Assembly (NCBI GenBank): GCA_903915625.1
Contig: CAIWTN010000077.1
Span: forward strand, 21,093 to 85,092
Direction of reading: 5' to 3'
Source: an uncultured Pseudomonadota bacterium
GTDB lineage: Bacteria > Bdellovibrionota_B > Oligoflexia > Oligoflexales > CAIYRB01
Length of the DNA stretch: 64,000 nt
A model generated the notes under the pieces. That model was not told where the DNA came from. It searched no databases and saw nothing but the letters and a program-made list of their open reading frames with translations. Of the stretch, positions 61,806 through 64,000 are shown piece by piece; the first letter of the stretch is position 1, and the number at the start of each line of letters is the position of its first letter. The translations under genes were made by a program, and so were the position numbers.

Positions 61806-62450
61806 TTAGCCCATCAAGGGGGAATAAGTGACGGAATGATTGTGCACAGTGGGATTTGCAAAATGAGTATTTGTTGAGCTTTTAATAGTGACGCTTTGGC
61901 CTTGCGCCAGAGCATGTAGGTGTTCCGGTTCGATAACCAGCTCGTGAAAAGAACCTTCACATTTTGCTCTGATTTGCTGTCCTGATTCTATTTGGGCCAG
62001 GCTCAGCTGCGGAGCACCTCGACTGAAGAATCCACCGTCCGGCTTAGCGCCCGTGACTCTTGAGTCAGCCCTCTGGCCGGCCGATTGCTGGTTGGAAGAG
62101 GCTTGCGATGGCGATTTACCGTTTTGCGCGACCTGCGCATCAGCGGTGCCACTACTGTCGAAGGGCTTAACGTCGCCAAGTTCAGCATCGCTGTCTGAAA
62201 GGTCTTTGCTGTTGAAACTTGCTGAGTCATCGGTGTCGTTAGACTTGCTGCTTCGCGACGATGATCGGCTGTCGCCTGAGCTTCGCGCAGCTCTTTTAGC
62301 TGGCGTCGTAGCGCCGCCACTTTGCTGCGCGGTTTCGGCTGTTCCGCAAGCCGCCGTTAGGCTCGGCACTATCACCAGGGCCAGGATAAGACCCAGTTGA
62401 TCTCCTAATAATGACCTTCTCGATAGAGTGTGATGCTTTTGTTCAGTCAT
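61806..62450 (-). CDS. Serine-rich lipoprotein with twin-arginine-like signal
   Basis: 214 residues. SRRSLLGDQLGLILALVIVP then SLTAAC combine a twin-arginine-like motif and a lipobox. Residues ~45-125 are a low-complexity Ser/Arg/Asp/Gln-rich spacer (RSSGDSRSSSRSSKSND). The C-terminal ~70 residues form a compact beta-type domain with two Cys and several His (FHELVIEPEHLHALAQG; HFANPTVHNHSVTY), which could bind a metal. No family recognised. Tat export would imply a folded or cofactor-bound domain; the motif is weak evidence. Confidence 0.6.
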   Translation of the reverse strand: MTEQKHHTLSRRSLLGDQLGLILALVIVPSLTAACGTAETAQQSGGATTPAKRAARSSGDSRSSSRSSKSNDTDDSASFNSKDLSDSDAELGDVKPFDSSGTADAQVAQNGKSPSQASSNQQSAGQRADSRVTGAKPDGGFFSRGAPQLSLAQIESGQQIRAKCEGSFHELVIEPEHLHALAQGQSVTIKSSTNTHFANPTVHNHSVTYSPLMG

Positions 62451-62764
62451 TGTTGTGTTTGCCTCTAAGTGGTGTCTTTCGGGTGCCGTCGCACAGAGCC
62501 GAAGGTGCTTTCGGAAATGCGCCGAAAAACTTTAGGGTAAAATGAAATAAATCTAAAAAAACCATGGTGTGATCGGGGATTACGCAGTCTATTTTTGAGG
62601 GCGATAAAATTGGTAACAGTGACAACGAGCCTGACAGTAACTTGAGGTTGTGCAATGGACATGCCAATGATTTTTTTGTGCAAGTATCTGATATATATCA
62701 ATTTATGTTATTGTTGACCGATTAAATGTTCGTCAGTGTTTAGGCTTTGTGGAGTTAGGTGTTA
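62451..62764. other. Gene-free divergent region of 314 bases
   Basis: Separates the minus-strand serine-rich lipoprotein from the plus-strand glycosidase-like gene. 62477-62527 has two tandem hairpins with the same stem (TTTCGG/CCGAA twice). The part 62680-62740 is AT-rich and probably carries the promoter for the plus-strand gene, whose GGAG ribosome site lies at 62750-62753. No RNA gene recognised. Confidence 0.5.
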
Positions 62765-64000
62765 ATGATGTTCAAAGAATTTGCGCGTTTTTCGTCGGTA
62801 GCAGCGTTAATCGCGTTGATGTTGTCCCCTAATGCCTGCAGGCCTAAAGGGCGGGTCAGTGAGGTTTCTGAGGCCAATGACTTCAAGCGAGGGGTGACCG
62901 AGTTAAGTAGTTCGATCATCACGGTTGGCGACAGTGATATTTTGTCTGATCGCTGCGTGCAGATGGTCGATCGGGCAACCAAGTTTAAGCAGACCAAACT
63001 TATGTTCGTCCCAACATTGTTTTGGGTCCAGACGGGGGAAGGTCCTGTCGATTATTACTGCTACGATCGAACCTACGATCATAACGGGCACGTCCAGTGT
63101 CCCGCAGCGACCAGTGACGCGATCGAACGGTTCCGTTGGGCTATGCAGCGCTGTTTCCAAAGAGCTATAGATAGTAATGTGTCCATTGCGCTGAGCCCCC
63201 ATGTTGATGACGGCAGGGGAGAGGGCCGTTGGCGCAATCTCCTCGCTTTTGATCCCCTTGAGAAAAGGAACGGCTATAGCTATGCGGATGTGGTGCTATA
63301 TCCATTGGCCGAGGCACTCCGGGCGGTAGTTAAAGCTGAAACAAAAATTTACTTTGGCATGCAGGGCGAAATGAGCGCCACGGTATTTAAGTATCCGCAA
63401 AGTTGGCGGCGGCTTATCCCCGATCTCAGACAAAGGCTGGCGCTCAGTAATGCCAAACCATGGAATACTCATATTGGTGTGAACACAAATTTTAATAAGA
63501 TTTGCGGCTGTGTGGGAGCAGATATCATTGATCCCGCAGAATTTGTTGCAAAATACCCAGCACTTTGGGATCAAAAAAAGAATGAATTTGACCTAACCGG
63601 AATCAAGGACCTTTACTACGAGTTGGATTATTTTGGGATATCTTCTTACCCATCGTTAAAGCCCGGTTTCAATACATCTGACGTCCAAAATGCGATTTAC
63701 CAGTTTGATTTCGAGTTGAAGTTGGTTCATCCCGAGCTGAGCGTGCAGAAACTTCTGGCGGCAGGCAAAAAGCTCCACTTGTCTGAGTACGGGATCGGGG
63801 GTGGCGCCGATCAAAACGGAACAGTACTAGCGAGCAATGCTGAAGAAGCAGCAAAATTCCCATTTTTCGGTATTTTTGGTGCCTATAGGAAGGCTACGGA
63901 TCCTTGGCGCCTATATGACACCGGGACTCCATACGAGCCGCGCGCCTACATGCATTATTTTTATGACAAGACCCTTGAGTTCCTGCGCAATGATATTCAA
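62765..64000 (+). CDS. Glycoside-hydrolase-like lipoprotein, cut by the window edge
   Basis: The frame is open from ATG 62765 to the last base (412 codons, no stop), so the C-terminus lies outside. The signal ends in a lipobox (LMLSPNAC). The mature part looks like a TIM-barrel glycosidase: KLMFVPTLFWVQTG (strand), IALSPHVDDGRGEG, IYFGMQGEMSATVF (candidate acid/base Glu), YFGISSYPSL and LHLSEYGIGGG (candidate nucleophile Glu), followed by a C-terminal WRLYDTG segment. Clan GH-A (GH5/GH113-like) is my best guess. Enzyme class and substrate are not certain. It resembles in type, but not in sequence, the GH-A lipoprotein at 15113. Confidence 0.7.
   Translation, partial: MMFKEFARFSSVAALIALMLSPNACRPKGRVSEVSEANDFKRGVTELSSSIITVGDSDILSDRCVQMVDRATKFKQTKLMFVPTLFWVQTGEGPVDYYCYDRTYDHNGHVQCPAATSDAIERFRWAMQRCFQRAIDSNVSIALSPHVDDGRGEGRWRNLLAFDPLEKRNGYSYADVVLYPLAEALRAVVKAETKIYFGMQGEMSATVFKYPQSWRRLIPDLRQRLALSNAKPWNTHIGVNTNFNKICGCVGADIIDPAEFVAKYPALWDQKKNEFDLTGIKDLYYELDYFGISSYPSLKPGFNTSDVQNAIYQFDFELKLVHPELSVQKLLAAGKKLHLSEYGIGGGADQNGTVLASNAEEAAKFPFFGIFGAYRKATDPWRLYDTGTPYEPRAYMHYFYDKTLEFLRNDIQ

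Overview
The window reads as chromosomal DNA of a Gram-negative bacterium of moderate GC. Many genes encode lipoproteins (SPII lipobox) or secreted enzymes, and TTG/GTG starts and short intergenic gaps are common. The gene mix (many orphan lipoproteins, a lethal-factor-like protease, glycosidase lipoproteins, group 3b-type hydrogenase) would fit Bdellovibrionota/Oligoflexia or a deltaproteobacterial relative. That placement is inference; there is no rRNA or marker gene here. I saw no tRNA, rRNA, IS element or CRISPR array.

Layout. (1) 28-4913: an orphan lipoprotein, then a minus-strand operon for carbonyl stress and salvage (DJ-1/PfpI protein, TRZ/ATZ-type amidohydrolase, glutathione-dependent formaldehyde dehydrogenase, S-formylglutathione hydrolase). 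(2) 4998-20979: two methyltransferases, a RetSat/CrtI-like oxidoreductase, a deletion scar joining the 3' halves of a fatty-acid hydroxylase gene and a tetR gene, a TMTC-like TPR membrane protein, a metalloprotease lipoprotein, an ABC-F ATPase, a GH-A clan glycosidase, a matrixin-like protease, an old-yellow-enzyme homologue, a KynB-like cyclase and a glycine-rich lipoprotein. (3) 21015-32723: a minus-strand block coding for an AMP-ligase/UbiA fusion, a BtaA-like (DUF3419) protein, a rifampin-phosphotransferase-like PEP-utilizing enzyme, an MsbA-type exporter, a cysteine-free glutaredoxin-fold protein and a DUF2721 membrane protein. A GNAT-like protein is divergent from it. This looks like an uncharacterised lipid or small-molecule pathway. 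(4) 32747-38134: an RND/MMPL transporter, PolX and an LRR lipoprotein.

(5) 38374-61751 is the most striking region: a dormancy/low-oxygen island. It contains an APH-AAA kinase fusion, two CBS-pair proteins, Hsp20, an HPF-cold-shock fusion, an RMND1/DUF155 protein, a triple-BON protein, a phosphoribosyltransferase, an eRF1-like protein and a long apparent operon (OB-fold periplasmic protein, PEP synthase, four-subunit NAD(P)-linked [NiFe] hydrogenase with a cNMP-domain protein, maturation protease, short HypA, HypF, HypC, HypD, HypE). Several of these families match members of the mycobacterial DosR dormancy regulon. Here, however, I find eight good sigma-54 (-24/-12) promoters in front of these units, including an almost perfectly mirrored divergent pair between the CBS and hsp20 genes and one before a cytochrome c'-like gene at 61326. 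The inferred picture is one RpoN-dependent programme coupling ribosome hibernation, chaperoning, gluconeogenic restart and H2/NAD(P)H redox balancing.

(6) 59103-64000: orphan lipoproteins, a methyltransferase, and a glycosidase-like lipoprotein gene that runs off the right edge.
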